64,000 nucleotides of DNA from positions 1,553,684 through 1,617,683 of the forward strand of contig NZ_FXWZ01000003.1 in the NCBI RefSeq assembly GCF_900184225.1. Reading direction: 5' to 3'. Source of the stretch: Brevibacterium ihuae (GTDB lineage Bacteria; Actinomycetota; Actinomycetes; Actinomycetales; Brevibacteriaceae). The position numbers and the translations under genes were made by a program. Numbering within the stretch: position 1 is the stretch's first letter; each line of letters starts with the position of its first letter. Shown piece by piece: positions 33,465-42,247 of this stretch. Under the pieces are notes generated by a model. It searched no databases and was not told the origin of the DNA. It worked only from the letters and a program-made list of their open reading frames with translations.

Positions 33465-34721
33465 ACTCTCGGGGGAGGTGGGGTCGGCGCTGCGGATGGC
33501 CTGCAGGGCCTCGGTGCTCGGCTCGCGGAGATAGGACTCCTCGCGACGGTGGTGAGGAAGCACAGTCTCGACGTAGGACCGGATCGCCTCCGGGGTGGAC
33601 ACGTCGCGCCCGGCGTTCTCCGACATGTACCACCGGTGGTCGAGGAACTCGTGGAACAGCTGCGCGGGCTCGAGCCGCTGGGCGGAATCCGCGGGCAGCG
33701 TGTCGACCACGGGACGGTACACATCGGCCATCCATGCCTCGGCGGAGGCGAGCTCGTCCGCATCGGCCAGGCCCGTGGCCATCCGGTAGCTGTCGAGGTC
33801 GTTGAGCATTCGGCGCGCCTGGTTGTCCTGTGCTCCGATCCCGGTGAGCCGCCGCAGCCGGCGGGTGTGGTGCCCGGGTTCGACGACCTTCGGCTCGATC
33901 CGGGTGGTGACCCCGTCGAGGTCGGTCGTCACGGTGAGTTCGCCGAGGTCGAAGCCGAGGTCGTTGAGCCGCCGCACCCGGTCGTCCATCCGCCAGCGCT
34001 CGTCCTCGCGGAACTCCTCGCTGCCGGTGAGCTCCTGCCACAGCGCGCGGTAGCGCTCGAGCAGCCGGGTGCTCACCGCGAGAGGGTCGACCGAGGCGTC
34101 GACGAGCTCGCCGGCCTGGAGGTCGAGGAAGTCGCCGGCGATGTTCGTCCGCGCGATCTCGAGATCGTGCTCGCGCTGGCCGTCGGACAGCGAGAGGTGG
34201 AGCTCCCCGGTCTCCGCATCGACGAGGTAGGCGGCGAAGGCGTCGGCATCGCGCCGGAACAGCGCGTTCGACAGGGACACGTCGCCCCAGAAGAACCCGG
34301 CGAGGTGGAGGCGGACGAGGAGGACGGCGAGGGCGTCGACGAGGCGGTCGGCGACGGCCGCTGCGAGGTCCTGGCTGAACAGCGCGCGATACGGCAGCGA
34401 GTAGCGCAGGTGCGGGGTGAGCAGCGCACCGGGCAGGTGCTCGCCCTCAGGGGTGCACCGTTCGGTGACGTGGCCGAGCGGGGCGACCGCGGGCACGTCG
34501 AGCCGGACGAGCGCGCGGAGCATCTCGTGCTCGCGCTCGGCCACCGGGTCCTCGGTCTCCTTGACGGCGACGACCTCGCCGGCGAGCTCGACGAACCGCA
34601 CGACATGCCGGGAGATGCCGCGCGGCAGGCCGACGAGCAGATCCTTGGGCCAGTCGGCCACCGGGGTGCGCCACGGCAGGGTCGCGATCGCGCTGCCCAG
34701 GCGTTCGGCGGTGATGAACAT
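33444..34721 (-). CDS. DUF4032 domain-containing protein
   Basis: A 425-residue protein of the actinobacterial DUF4032 group, which carries a kinase-like (LPS-kinase-type) N-terminal half: VVAVKETEDPVAERE resembles the beta-3 lysine strand and FFWGDVSLSNALF the catalytic loop, with YLVDAETGEL in the metal-binding position. Substrate unknown. The last residues (ESAISEGS) and stop come from a dispersed repeat. It lies 58 bp after a degenerate ABC ATPase gene on the same strand and is probably cotranscribed. Confidence 0.75.
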   Translation of the reverse strand: MFITAERLGSAIATLPWRTPVADWPKDLLVGLPRGISRHVVRFVELAGEVVAVKETEDPVAEREHEMLRALVRLDVPAVAPLGHVTERCTPEGEHLPGALLTPHLRYSLPYRALFSQDLAAAVADRLVDALAVLLVRLHLAGFFWGDVSLSNALFRRDADAFAAYLVDAETGELHLSLSDGQREHDLEIARTNIAGDFLDLQAGELVDASVDPLAVSTRLLERYRALWQELTGSEEFREDERWRMDDRVRRLNDLGFDLGELTVTTDLDGVTTRIEPKVVEPGHHTRRLRRLTGIGAQDNQARRMLNDLDSYRMATGLADADELASAEAWMADVYRPVVDTLPADSAQRLEPAQLFHEFLDHRWYMSENAGRDVSTPEAIRSYVETVLPHHRREESYLREPSTEALQAIRSADPTSPESAISEGS

Positions 34722-34779
34722 GGAGCCATCATCGCAGGATCGGGCCGTCGCGTCCGGGGTGCGGGCGCGATCCCGGGTC

Positions 34780-35463
34780 TCAGATCCGGCGGGAGAGCTC
34801 CTCGGGGGAGTGCACCCCGACGACGCGGCCCTTCTCGAGCAGCGCGATCCGGTCCGCCACCGCCACCGCGTCCTCCGCGGACTTCGTGGCGTAGAGCGTG
34901 GTGATGCCGAGGTCCTGCTGCAGGGTCCGGATCTGATCGCGGGTGGTGTCGTGGACGGCGGGGGCGAGGTTGGCGAGCGGCTCGTCCATGACGAACACCC
35001 GCGGGTTGCGCACGAGGGCGCGGGCGAGCGCGACCTTCTGGCGCTGCAGGCCGTCGAGATCGTCGTGCCGGGCGCGGAGCACCGCGCCGAGCCCCAGCCG
35101 GGCCGCCGCATCGCTCACCCGCCGGTCGATCTCGTCCTCGCTGATCCCGCTGAGCCGGAGCGCGAAGCCCATGTTCTCCGCCACGTCCATGTGGGGGTAG
35201 AGCGCGTAGTTCTCGAACGCCATCGTGACGTCGCGATCGCCCGGCGGCACCGTCGTGACGTCCTGGCCGTCGATCTCGATCGTCCCCCGCGAGGGTCGCT
35301 CGGTGCCGTGGATCATCCGCAGGATCGTCGACTTGCCGCTGCCGGCGGGTCCGAGGAGGACGAGGAACTCGCCGTCGTGGACGCGGAACGACACCCCGTC
35401 GACCGCGGCGGTCGAGGTCGCCGGGTAGCGGTGGCTGACATCGGTCAGGGTGACCGTGGACAT
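34780..35463 (-). CDS. ABC transporter ATP-binding protein with degenerate catalytic motifs
   Basis: A 227-residue nucleotide-binding domain closest to the MalK/UgpC/MsmK sugar ATPases but without their C-terminal regulatory domain. Walker A GPAGSGKST and Walker B VFVMDEP are intact. Other motifs are altered: the Q-loop glutamine is Glu (AFENYALYPHM), the LSGGQ signature reads LDGLQ, the D-loop reads LANLAPAV and the switch histidine is replaced (TLYATKSAEDA instead of YVTHDQ-EA). ATP binding is likely, normal hydrolysis doubtful. ATG 35463 follows AGGAG. No permease gene is adjacent. Confidence 0.85.
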   Translation of the reverse strand: MSTVTLTDVSHRYPATSTAAVDGVSFRVHDGEFLVLLGPAGSGKSTILRMIHGTERPSRGTIEIDGQDVTTVPPGDRDVTMAFENYALYPHMDVAENMGFALRLSGISEDEIDRRVSDAAARLGLGAVLRARHDDLDGLQRQKVALARALVRNPRVFVMDEPLANLAPAVHDTTRDQIRTLQQDLGITTLYATKSAEDAVAVADRIALLEKGRVVGVHSPEELSRRI

Positions 35464-35579
35464 GCGGGCGGGTCTCCTCACAGGGTGGCTGATGCTCTCG
35501 ATCCTATCGGAGCCGAACCCCATCGTTGCAGGTGGCCGGGGGTGCAGGATGGTCCGGGGGAGGGCTGTCGGGTCCACCG

Positions 35580-35585
35580 TAGGAT
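35580..35585 (+). promoter_or_regulatory. -10 element of the first LacI gene
   Basis: TAGGAT lies 6 bp before the ATG at 35592, leaderless-type spacing. Confidence 0.4.
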
Positions 35586-35591
35586 AGGCGC

Positions 35592-36593
35592 ATGAGAGTT
35601 CGCCTGGAAGACGTCGCGGCCGCCGCCGAGGTCTCCGTCACCACGGTGTCACGGGTGCTCTCCGGGCGCGGCACGGTCGCCGCGGCCACGCGCGAGCGGG
35701 TGCACCGCGCACTCGAGAGGGTGGGCTACACGCGCTCGACGCTGCTGCGGCCGAGCCCCGCCCGGCTCGTCGTCGTCGGGGCGCCCGAGGCCCCCGAGCA
35801 CTGGCAGCTCGATGTGTGCAACGGGGTGGCCGACCGGCTCCAGGCCGAGGGCCTCCTCACCGCCCCGGTGTTCCTCGGTTCCGACCTCGCCGACGTCCGC
35901 GCCTGCATCGCCGCCGGTGCCGCAGCGGTGGTGACCCCGACCTTCACCGAGCTCGACGTCGACGTCCCGGTGGTGCGCTTCGCCGAGGCGGCGGTCCGGG
36001 CCGAGGCGCCCCGGCCGGCCGGCGGGACGCGGGTCGGCGGCGAATGGGTCGCCGCCCACATCGACCTCACCGGCGGCCTCACCCTCGCCTTCGAGCACCT
36101 GAGCGCGCTCGGGCACCGGCGGATCGGCCTCGTGTGCAACGAATCCGGCGCGCTCGCCCGGCAGCTCGAGGAGCGCTTCCTCGCCGAGCACCCGGTGCGC
36201 GGCCTCACCTCGCGCCTCGACGAATGGATCGCCGCGGTGCCCAAGTCGTACTCCGGCGGGATCGAGGCGGCGACCCGCCTGCGCGACGCCACGTGCACCG
36301 CGCTCATCGTGCAGAGCGCGCTCCAGCTCTACGGGGTCTTCGCCGCGATGCGGCAGCGCCGGCTCGTCGTCCCGCGCGACCTCTCGGTGGTGGGCTTCGG
36401 CGACTCGTCGACGATGCGCTACACCGCGCCGCCGGCCACCGTGCTCGGCCTCGACAACCCGGGGATGACCCAGGCCCTCGTCGCCGGGGTCCGCACCGTG
36501 CTCGACCTGCCGGGCGAGGGGATGCGCTCGGTGCCGCCGACCTACCGGCCCCGGCTGCTCGCCCGCGCGTCGACCGCGGCGGCCCGCTCATGA
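35592..36593 (+). CDS. LacI-family transcriptional regulator 1
   Basis: A 333-residue repressor. The headpiece (RLEDVAAAAEVSVTTVSRVLSGRG, residues 4-27) is a standard LacI helix-turn-helix; the periplasmic-binding-protein-like core ends with VVPRDLSVVGFGDS and a truncated dimer region. Divergent from the ABC ATPase gene (128 bp apart). It overlaps the second LacI gene by four bases. The effector is presumably a sugar; target genes cannot be named. Confidence 0.87.
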   Translation: MRVRLEDVAAAAEVSVTTVSRVLSGRGTVAAATRERVHRALERVGYTRSTLLRPSPARLVVVGAPEAPEHWQLDVCNGVADRLQAEGLLTAPVFLGSDLADVRACIAAGAAAVVTPTFTELDVDVPVVRFAEAAVRAEAPRPAGGTRVGGEWVAAHIDLTGGLTLAFEHLSALGHRRIGLVCNESGALARQLEERFLAEHPVRGLTSRLDEWIAAVPKSYSGGIEAATRLRDATCTALIVQSALQLYGVFAAMRQRRLVVPRDLSVVGFGDSSTMRYTAPPATVLGLDNPGMTQALVAGVRTVLDLPGEGMRSVPPTYRPRLLARASTAAARS

Positions 36594-37585
36594 TGCGCAC
36601 GGACGTCTCCCTCAACCGGATCGCGGAGCTGTCGGGTCTCTCCGCCTCGACGGTATCCCGGGTGCTCCGCGACCGCCCCGGGGTCTCCGCGGAGGCCCGG
36701 CGGGCGGTCGAGGTGGCGCTCCGCACGCTCGGCGTCGCGAGCGCCCTGCCGGAGGACTCGCCCGCCGTCGTCGCGGTGGTTCAGGCCGAGGTCACCGGCG
36801 CCGACGTCGACCCCTTCGAGACCCTCTACCTCGAGACCGTCCGTCGGATCTACCGGGTGGGCAAGGTCGCGCTGCGGGTGACGACCGGGCCCGAGCTCCC
36901 CTCGCCAGCGACCCGGCTCCAGGAGTTCGGGGTGGCCGGCGCGGTGGTGCTCGGCGGGCAGTCGGCCGGGCCGGAGGCCAAGCGCCTCGCGGCGCTCAAC
37001 GTCCCGGTCGTCCGGGTGTCGAACGCCCGCCACGAAGGCACCGGCCAGATCGTCCTCGATGCCTCGCAGGGCATTGACACCGCGGTGAGGCACCTCGTCC
37101 ACCTGGGACACCGGCGGATCGGCATCGCGGTGCCGGAGGACTCCGCGGCTGCGAACCGGGTGGCCGCCTACCGGCGGTCGATGGCGGACCTCCTCCACAT
37201 CGCGGCGACCCGGGACCAGGCTCCGGTGGCGCAGGCCGGCCCGGGCATCCTCGCCGGAGCGCAGGCCGCGGACGGTCTGCTCCGCGCGAACTGCTCGGCG
37301 GTCATCAGCTGCTCGCCCGCGCTGACATTCGGGGTGCTCGAATCGGCGCGCCGCCTCGGCCTCGACGTGCCGCAGGACCTCTCGCTCCTCACCGTGGGGG
37401 AGATGCCCGACGCCGATGTCGTCCACCCTCCGCTCTCGCAGGTGACCTTCGACTGGGGCCGGCTCGCGCAGACGGCGATCAGCGAGCTCGAGCGGCTCAT
37501 GGCCGGCGCGGGTACGCTCCCGGACTACTCGGTGGCCCCGGAGCTCGTGCTCCGCTCCTCCGAGCTGCCGGTCCGCACGCGGTAG
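36590..37585 (+). CDS. LacI-family transcriptional regulator 2
   Basis: A 331-residue LacI repressor: headpiece SLNRIAELSGLSASTVSRVLRDRPG (7-31) and a full effector-binding core. ATG 36590 overlaps the stop of the first LacI gene; ATG 36593 is equally possible. Two different LacI genes in one coupled unit are unusual and suggest joint or hetero-oligomeric control. Confidence 0.87.
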   Translation: MMRTDVSLNRIAELSGLSASTVSRVLRDRPGVSAEARRAVEVALRTLGVASALPEDSPAVVAVVQAEVTGADVDPFETLYLETVRRIYRVGKVALRVTTGPELPSPATRLQEFGVAGAVVLGGQSAGPEAKRLAALNVPVVRVSNARHEGTGQIVLDASQGIDTAVRHLVHLGHRRIGIAVPEDSAAANRVAAYRRSMADLLHIAATRDQAPVAQAGPGILAGAQAADGLLRANCSAVISCSPALTFGVLESARRLGLDVPQDLSLLTVGEMPDADVVHPPLSQVTFDWGRLAQTAISELERLMAGAGTLPDYSVAPELVLRSSELPVRTR

Positions 37586-37679
37586 TCACCGCTCGGTGGG
37601 TCAGTGCCGGCTGGGTCCGCACTCGTGGGGCCGGCGACCGAGGGGCCATCACCCGCGGGCCGCTCCGTCGGCGGGAGCC

Positions 37680-38558
37680 TCAGCTGCCGGCGAGGGCGGC
37701 GGAGCGCTCCGCGGCGAGCCGGGTGAGGAGCGCGGCGACCGCCTCGGGCGAGGCGATCCGCGCGCGGGCGCACGTGTCCGCGGTGCCGACCCGGATGCTC
37801 AGGCCCTCATAGCCGCCCTCCCGGCGGGCATCGAGGTGGGCGAAGGCGTCCTCGTCGGTGGTGTCGTCGCCGATGTAGAGCGCGGCCGTCGCCCCGGTGT
37901 GGTCGATCATGAGGTCGAGGCCGTCGCCCTTGGTGTGCATCCGCACCCCGAACTCGATCATGTCGTGGCCGTCGAGCGAGCGCAGCTCGGGGTTGTCCTC
38001 GGCGAACCGGCGGAGTTCGGCGGCGAAGAACTCGGTGCGCTCCGGCGAGCAGCCGCGGGTGTGGAAGGTCCGGCCGAGCGGCTTGCGCTCGACGCGCAGC
38101 TCGCCGTGCCCGGTATCCGGCGTGGCGGCGGTGATCCGCTCGAACTCCGCGTCGAGCGCGTCGAGCAGGGTGCGCTCCGCCGGCGTGGGCGCGGCGGAGT
38201 AGCGGTACGGGTCGGCGGGGTCGGCCGAGGCCTCGGTACCGCCGCTGAGGTCCTGCTCGACGCCGTGCGAGCCGACGAAGAGCACCGGGCCGGGTGCCCG
38301 GCTCAGCTCCTTGAGCGCGGCGACGTCGCGCCCGGAGATGTAGCCGACAGCGGTCTCCGGCAGGGCGGCGAGCGCCTCGACCGCCTCCGCCGACTCCGGC
38401 ACCGGGGCCGAGGTCGCCGGATCGTCCTGGAGAGGCGCAATGACCCCGTCGAAGTCGAGGGCGACGAGGAGCCGCCGGGTGCGGGCGAGCGCCCGGATGT
38501 CGACGTCGGCGGGATCCTGCAGGGGCGGGCAGAGCCCGGGACCGGACGCCGCGGTCAT
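37680..38558 (-). CDS. otsB: Trehalose-6-phosphate phosphatase
   Basis: HAD-superfamily phosphatase of 292 residues. Nucleophile motif VALDFDGVIAPL, motif II YISGRD, and GDDTTDEDAF for the metal. The motif I position after DFDG is V rather than T, a mild variant. It starts inside the otsA stop (ATGA) and completes trehalose synthesis. Confidence 0.92.
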   Translation of the reverse strand: MTAASGPGLCPPLQDPADVDIRALARTRRLLVALDFDGVIAPLQDDPATSAPVPESAEAVEALAALPETAVGYISGRDVAALKELSRAPGPVLFVGSHGVEQDLSGGTEASADPADPYRYSAAPTPAERTLLDALDAEFERITAATPDTGHGELRVERKPLGRTFHTRGCSPERTEFFAAELRRFAEDNPELRSLDGHDMIEFGVRMHTKGDGLDLMIDHTGATAALYIGDDTTDEDAFAHLDARREGGYEGLSIRVGTADTCARARIASPEAVAALLTRLAAERSAALAGS

Positions 38559-40099
38559 CGGCGGCGCTCCTCCGGCTCGGTGGGCTCGGGCGGCTCCTTC
38601 GCCTCGGCGGCCTCCCAGCGGCGCATGTCCTTGTCGTCGTCGAGCGCCTCGAGCGTGTCGAGGAACGTCTGCGACCACGAATGCACGTCGTCGCGGAACA
38701 GCCGGCGGCGCAGCGTGCGCATCCGGCGCCGGCGGTCGGCCGGCGGCATCTCGACAGCGCGCACGATGTTCGCCTTGAGCCCGTCGATGTCGTGCGGATT
38801 GACGAGCACCGCCTGGTTCATGTGGTCGGCGGCCCCGGCGAACTCGGAGAGGACGAGGACGCCGTCCTCCCCTATGCGGCAGGCGACGTACTCCTTGGCG
38901 ACGAGGTTCATCCCGTCGCGCAGCGCGGTGACGAGGAGGACGTCGGCGGCGAGGTAGAGCGCAGTCATCTCCGAGCGCGGATAGGAGTGGTGGAAGTAGT
39001 GGATCACCGTCGTCCCGAGGTCGGAGAACTCGCCGTTGATGCGTCCCACGGCGAGCTCGACGTCGGTGCGGATCTGCTGGTACTGCTCGATCCGCTCGCG
39101 GCTCGGGGTGGCGATCTGGACGAGGGTGACCTCGCCGGGGTCGATCGACCCGTCGGCGAGCAGCTCGCCCCACGCCTTGAGCCGGTGGCGGATGCCCTTC
39201 GTGTAGTCGAGGCGGTCGACGCCGAGCACGAGGGTCTCCGGGTCGCCGAGCTCGGCGCGGATCTCCCGCGCCCGGGCGACGGTCTGCGGATCGCGGGCTG
39301 CGGAGTCGAGCGCCTGCGCGTCGACGGAGATCGGGAACGCGCGCGCCTCAGCGATGTGCTCCCCGGTGCCCGCCTCCTCCGACGCCGGCACCCGGATCTG
39401 GCTCGCCTTCGTCGTGAAGCCGGCGTGGATGCGGGCCGCCCGGCGGAAGTTCGCCGCGTCGGCCGGCCGCTGGAAGCCGATGAGGTCGGCGCCGAGCAGG
39501 CCGTGGAGGATCTGCGAGCGCCACGGGAGCTGCGCGAACAGCTCGGCGGGCGGGAACGGGATGTGGTTGAAGAACCCGATCGACACGTCCGGGCGCAGGG
39601 CGCGCACGAGTGCCGGTACGAGCTGGAGCTGGTAGTCGTGGACCCACACGGTGGCGCCCGCGGCGGCGGTCCGCGCGGCCGCCTCGGCGAAGCGGGTGTT
39701 GACCTGCAGATAGCTCTCCCACCAGGTGCGGTGGAACTCCGGGGCGACGATGACGTCGTGGTAGAGCGGCCACAGCGTGGCATTGGAGAAGCCCTCGTAG
39801 TAGCTGACGATCTCGTCCGAGCTCAGCGTGAGCGGCACGAGGTGCATGCCGTCGATGTCAAAGGGCTCGATCTCCTCGTCGGGGATCCCGGCCCAGCCGA
39901 TCCAGGCGCCGTCGTTGGCCTGCATGACCGGTGCGAGGGCGGTGACGAGACCGCCGGGCGAGGTCGCCCATTCAGGCTCCGGCCCGGCGCTCACGCGGTC
40001 GACGGGGAGGCGGTTGGCGACGACGACGAAATCGGCGCCGTCGGGCGGGGGAGGGAGGGAAGAGGTGCTGGTTTCCTGATCGGCCGGTGTGCGTGTCAC
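38555..40099 (-). CDS. otsA: Trehalose-6-phosphate synthase
   Basis: GT20 enzyme of 514 residues that makes trehalose 6-phosphate from UDP-glucose and glucose 6-phosphate. VVANRLPVDR, the WIGWAG loop, VWVHDYQLQLVP, HIPFPP, VDRLDYTKGI and LRDGMNLVAKEYVAC are all present. The C-terminal extension of about 45 residues is charged. Divergent from the kinase gene across 53 bp. Confidence 0.95.
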   Translation of the reverse strand: MTRTPADQETSTSSLPPPPDGADFVVVANRLPVDRVSAGPEPEWATSPGGLVTALAPVMQANDGAWIGWAGIPDEEIEPFDIDGMHLVPLTLSSDEIVSYYEGFSNATLWPLYHDVIVAPEFHRTWWESYLQVNTRFAEAAARTAAAGATVWVHDYQLQLVPALVRALRPDVSIGFFNHIPFPPAELFAQLPWRSQILHGLLGADLIGFQRPADAANFRRAARIHAGFTTKASQIRVPASEEAGTGEHIAEARAFPISVDAQALDSAARDPQTVARAREIRAELGDPETLVLGVDRLDYTKGIRHRLKAWGELLADGSIDPGEVTLVQIATPSRERIEQYQQIRTDVELAVGRINGEFSDLGTTVIHYFHHSYPRSEMTALYLAADVLLVTALRDGMNLVAKEYVACRIGEDGVLVLSEFAGAADHMNQAVLVNPHDIDGLKANIVRAVEMPPADRRRRMRTLRRRLFRDDVHSWSQTFLDTLEALDDDKDMRRWEAAEAKEPPEPTEPEERRR

Positions 40100-40152
40100 A
40101 GTGCTCCTCGGATTGAACCTCTGTCAGGAGAGACTCTACTCTCTCACGTAAT

Positions 40153-41979
40153 GTGGATGAGGTGATGATGGAAGAACTGGGCGGCTACCGCCTGCTCGAG
40201 CAGCTGGGCTCCGGCGGCATGGGCGTCGTGTATCTCGCGGTGGACGGGGAGAACAATCCCGTCGCCGTCAAGGTCCTCCATTCGCACATCGCCAACGACG
40301 AGACCTCCCGCAAGCGGCTCGCTCGCGAGGTCCGCACGCTGCGCCGGATCAAGCACCCCCGGATCGCCGAGGTGCTCGACGCGGAGCTCGAATCGGAGCA
40401 GCCCTTCATCGTCACCGAGTTCGTCGACGGTATGACGCTGTCCGACGACGTCAAGGAGAACGGCCCCTTCGCCGAGGACGAGCTCGTCCACTTCGGCCAC
40501 GCGCTGCTCGATGCCCTCAACGCCGTGCACTCCGCCGGGGTCATCCACCGCGACCTCAAGCCCGCGAACATCATGATCATGGACGGCGAGCCGATGGTCA
40601 TCGACTTCGGCATCGCGCAGGCCGCCGACGAGGTCAAGGTCACCGCGACCGGTCTCGTCATGGGCACCCCGGGGTACCTGAGCCCGGAGATCGCCGACGG
40701 CAAGGCCTCGAGCGAGAAGACCGACTGGTGGGGGTGGGCGGCCTCGATGGCGTTCGCCGCCACCGGCACCAACCCCTACGGCTCGGGACCGCTCGAGGCG
40801 GTCCTCGGCCGGGTCGCGATGGGTCGGGCGAATCTCGACGGCGCCCCGGCGCTGTTCGTCCCCCTCCTGCGGGCATGCCTCGACCCGAAGCCGGAGCGCC
40901 GCCCCTCGGGCTCGATGATCCTCGACGCGCTCGTCGACATCGAGTCCGGACGCATGCCCTCGCTCGGCGGCCCGGTGCGGCAGGGCCCCGGTGCCGGGTC
41001 GTCCGCCGCCCCGGTCGGACCCTCGGGCACCGCGGTGATGCCGGCGGTGGCCGCCGGAGCCGGGTACCCCGGCGCCCCGGGGCACGTGCCGGGCGCCCAC
41101 GGCGTGCCACGCCAGTCGCACCAGGGTCAGCGGCCGGTCCAGCAGCCCGGAACCCATCCGGGGGCCGGGCAGTACGGATCCGCGCCGCCCGTCCATCAGC
41201 AGGCACCGGTCCCCGGCGGGCCCCGGCCCTATGGTCCGCTCGGCATCGACCCGCGCCCGCGGCCCGGTGCGCCGGGTCAGATGCAGGGCATGCAGCAGGG
41301 CATGCCGCCGGGACAGGGATACGGCCGGCCGCAGCAGGCGGGGATGCAGCAGGGGCGGCTCGTGCCGCCCGGACGACCCCGTCCCTCGCGCCTCGGCGGC
41401 GCGTGGGCGGTGCTCGCCCTCAACCTCCTCGCGATCGCGCTCACGCCGCTCGGACCGTTCATCATGCTCATCGCGACGTATATCTGGCAGGTCATCGCCC
41501 GCACGGCCGGGTCGATGGCGCGCACCCGCAACTGGCGGCAGTTCGAGCGCGGGCCGGGCTCGGTGAGCCTGTGGTCCTCGGTCGGCTCGATGCCCGGGGC
41601 GCTGCTCGGCGCGCTCTTCGTCTCCCTGTTCTGCCTCATCCTCCCGCTCATCGCCGCCGGGGCGATCGCGATCCTCATGCGCCTCGACGTGCTCGGGATC
41701 GTGCCGGGCGGCAGCTCCGAGGCCTGGGCGCTGTGGGCGGCCGCGCTCGCGTCCGCGGTCGTGCTGTGGCTCGGTCCCGGATCGGCGAACCTCCGGCACG
41801 GCTCCCGGGTGCTGCTGAGCCCGATCACGCGCTCCTCGACCGGCGAATGGATCGCGACCGCGATCCTCGGCGTGCTCGTCGTCCTCGCGGTCATCACCGT
41901 CCTCACCGGAGGTTCGGTGACGTGGTGGCCCTCCCCGGCCAATCCCTTCGGCCTCATCCCGGAGCCGCAGTTCCCGTGA
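40153..41979 (+). CDS. Membrane-bound serine/threonine protein kinase
   Basis: A 608-residue Hanks-type kinase. Kinase domain about 8-270: GSGGMG, K40, E59, HRDLKPAN (D134) and DFG (D151), all intact. A disordered Pro/Gly/Gln/Met-rich linker (about 275-412) follows. The C-terminal 190 residues contain about four to five hydrophobic spans rather than the usual single span with PASTA repeats, so the sensing part is membrane-embedded. ATG 40153 used; ATG 40165 and 40168 are possible. No partner phosphatase nearby. Confidence 0.85.
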   Translation: MDEVMMEELGGYRLLEQLGSGGMGVVYLAVDGENNPVAVKVLHSHIANDETSRKRLAREVRTLRRIKHPRIAEVLDAELESEQPFIVTEFVDGMTLSDDVKENGPFAEDELVHFGHALLDALNAVHSAGVIHRDLKPANIMIMDGEPMVIDFGIAQAADEVKVTATGLVMGTPGYLSPEIADGKASSEKTDWWGWAASMAFAATGTNPYGSGPLEAVLGRVAMGRANLDGAPALFVPLLRACLDPKPERRPSGSMILDALVDIESGRMPSLGGPVRQGPGAGSSAAPVGPSGTAVMPAVAAGAGYPGAPGHVPGAHGVPRQSHQGQRPVQQPGTHPGAGQYGSAPPVHQQAPVPGGPRPYGPLGIDPRPRPGAPGQMQGMQQGMPPGQGYGRPQQAGMQQGRLVPPGRPRPSRLGGAWAVLALNLLAIALTPLGPFIMLIATYIWQVIARTAGSMARTRNWRQFERGPGSVSLWSSVGSMPGALLGALFVSLFCLILPLIAAGAIAILMRLDVLGIVPGGSSEAWALWAAALASAVVLWLGPGSANLRHGSRVLLSPITRSSTGEWIATAILGVLVVLAVITVLTGGSVTWWPSPANPFGLIPEPQFP

Positions 41980-42155
41980 GCGACGCCGCGTGAGCGCGGT
42001 CGGGGCCTGCTGAGCCCTGCCGCAGTTCCGTGAGCGCGACTGGGAAGCGGTGAACCCGCAGCGGTTCCGTGTGCGCGGCCGCCGTGCCACCGCGTGCTCC
42101 GATCCGGGTGATCCGTCGACGCGAACCTGCGTGATCCGCGACGCGAACCTGCGTG
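41968..42155. repeat. Short repeats downstream of the kinase gene
   Basis: CCGCAGTTCC-GTGAGCG occurs over the kinase stop (about 41968), again near 42019 and in weaker form near 42056, as if the gene's 3' end had been duplicated. Further on, GTGATCCGTCGACGCGAACC (42108) recurs with one base lost at 42131. The remaining gap to 42247 holds no gene. Confidence 0.6.
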
Positions 42156-42247
42156 GTTGGTGAACGGCGGGCGGAGCCGGAGGTCGTATCATGGCAGGGC
42201 GCCGGAGGGCGCCCGAGACCAGCACCAGCGACACAACGTGAGGGAAC

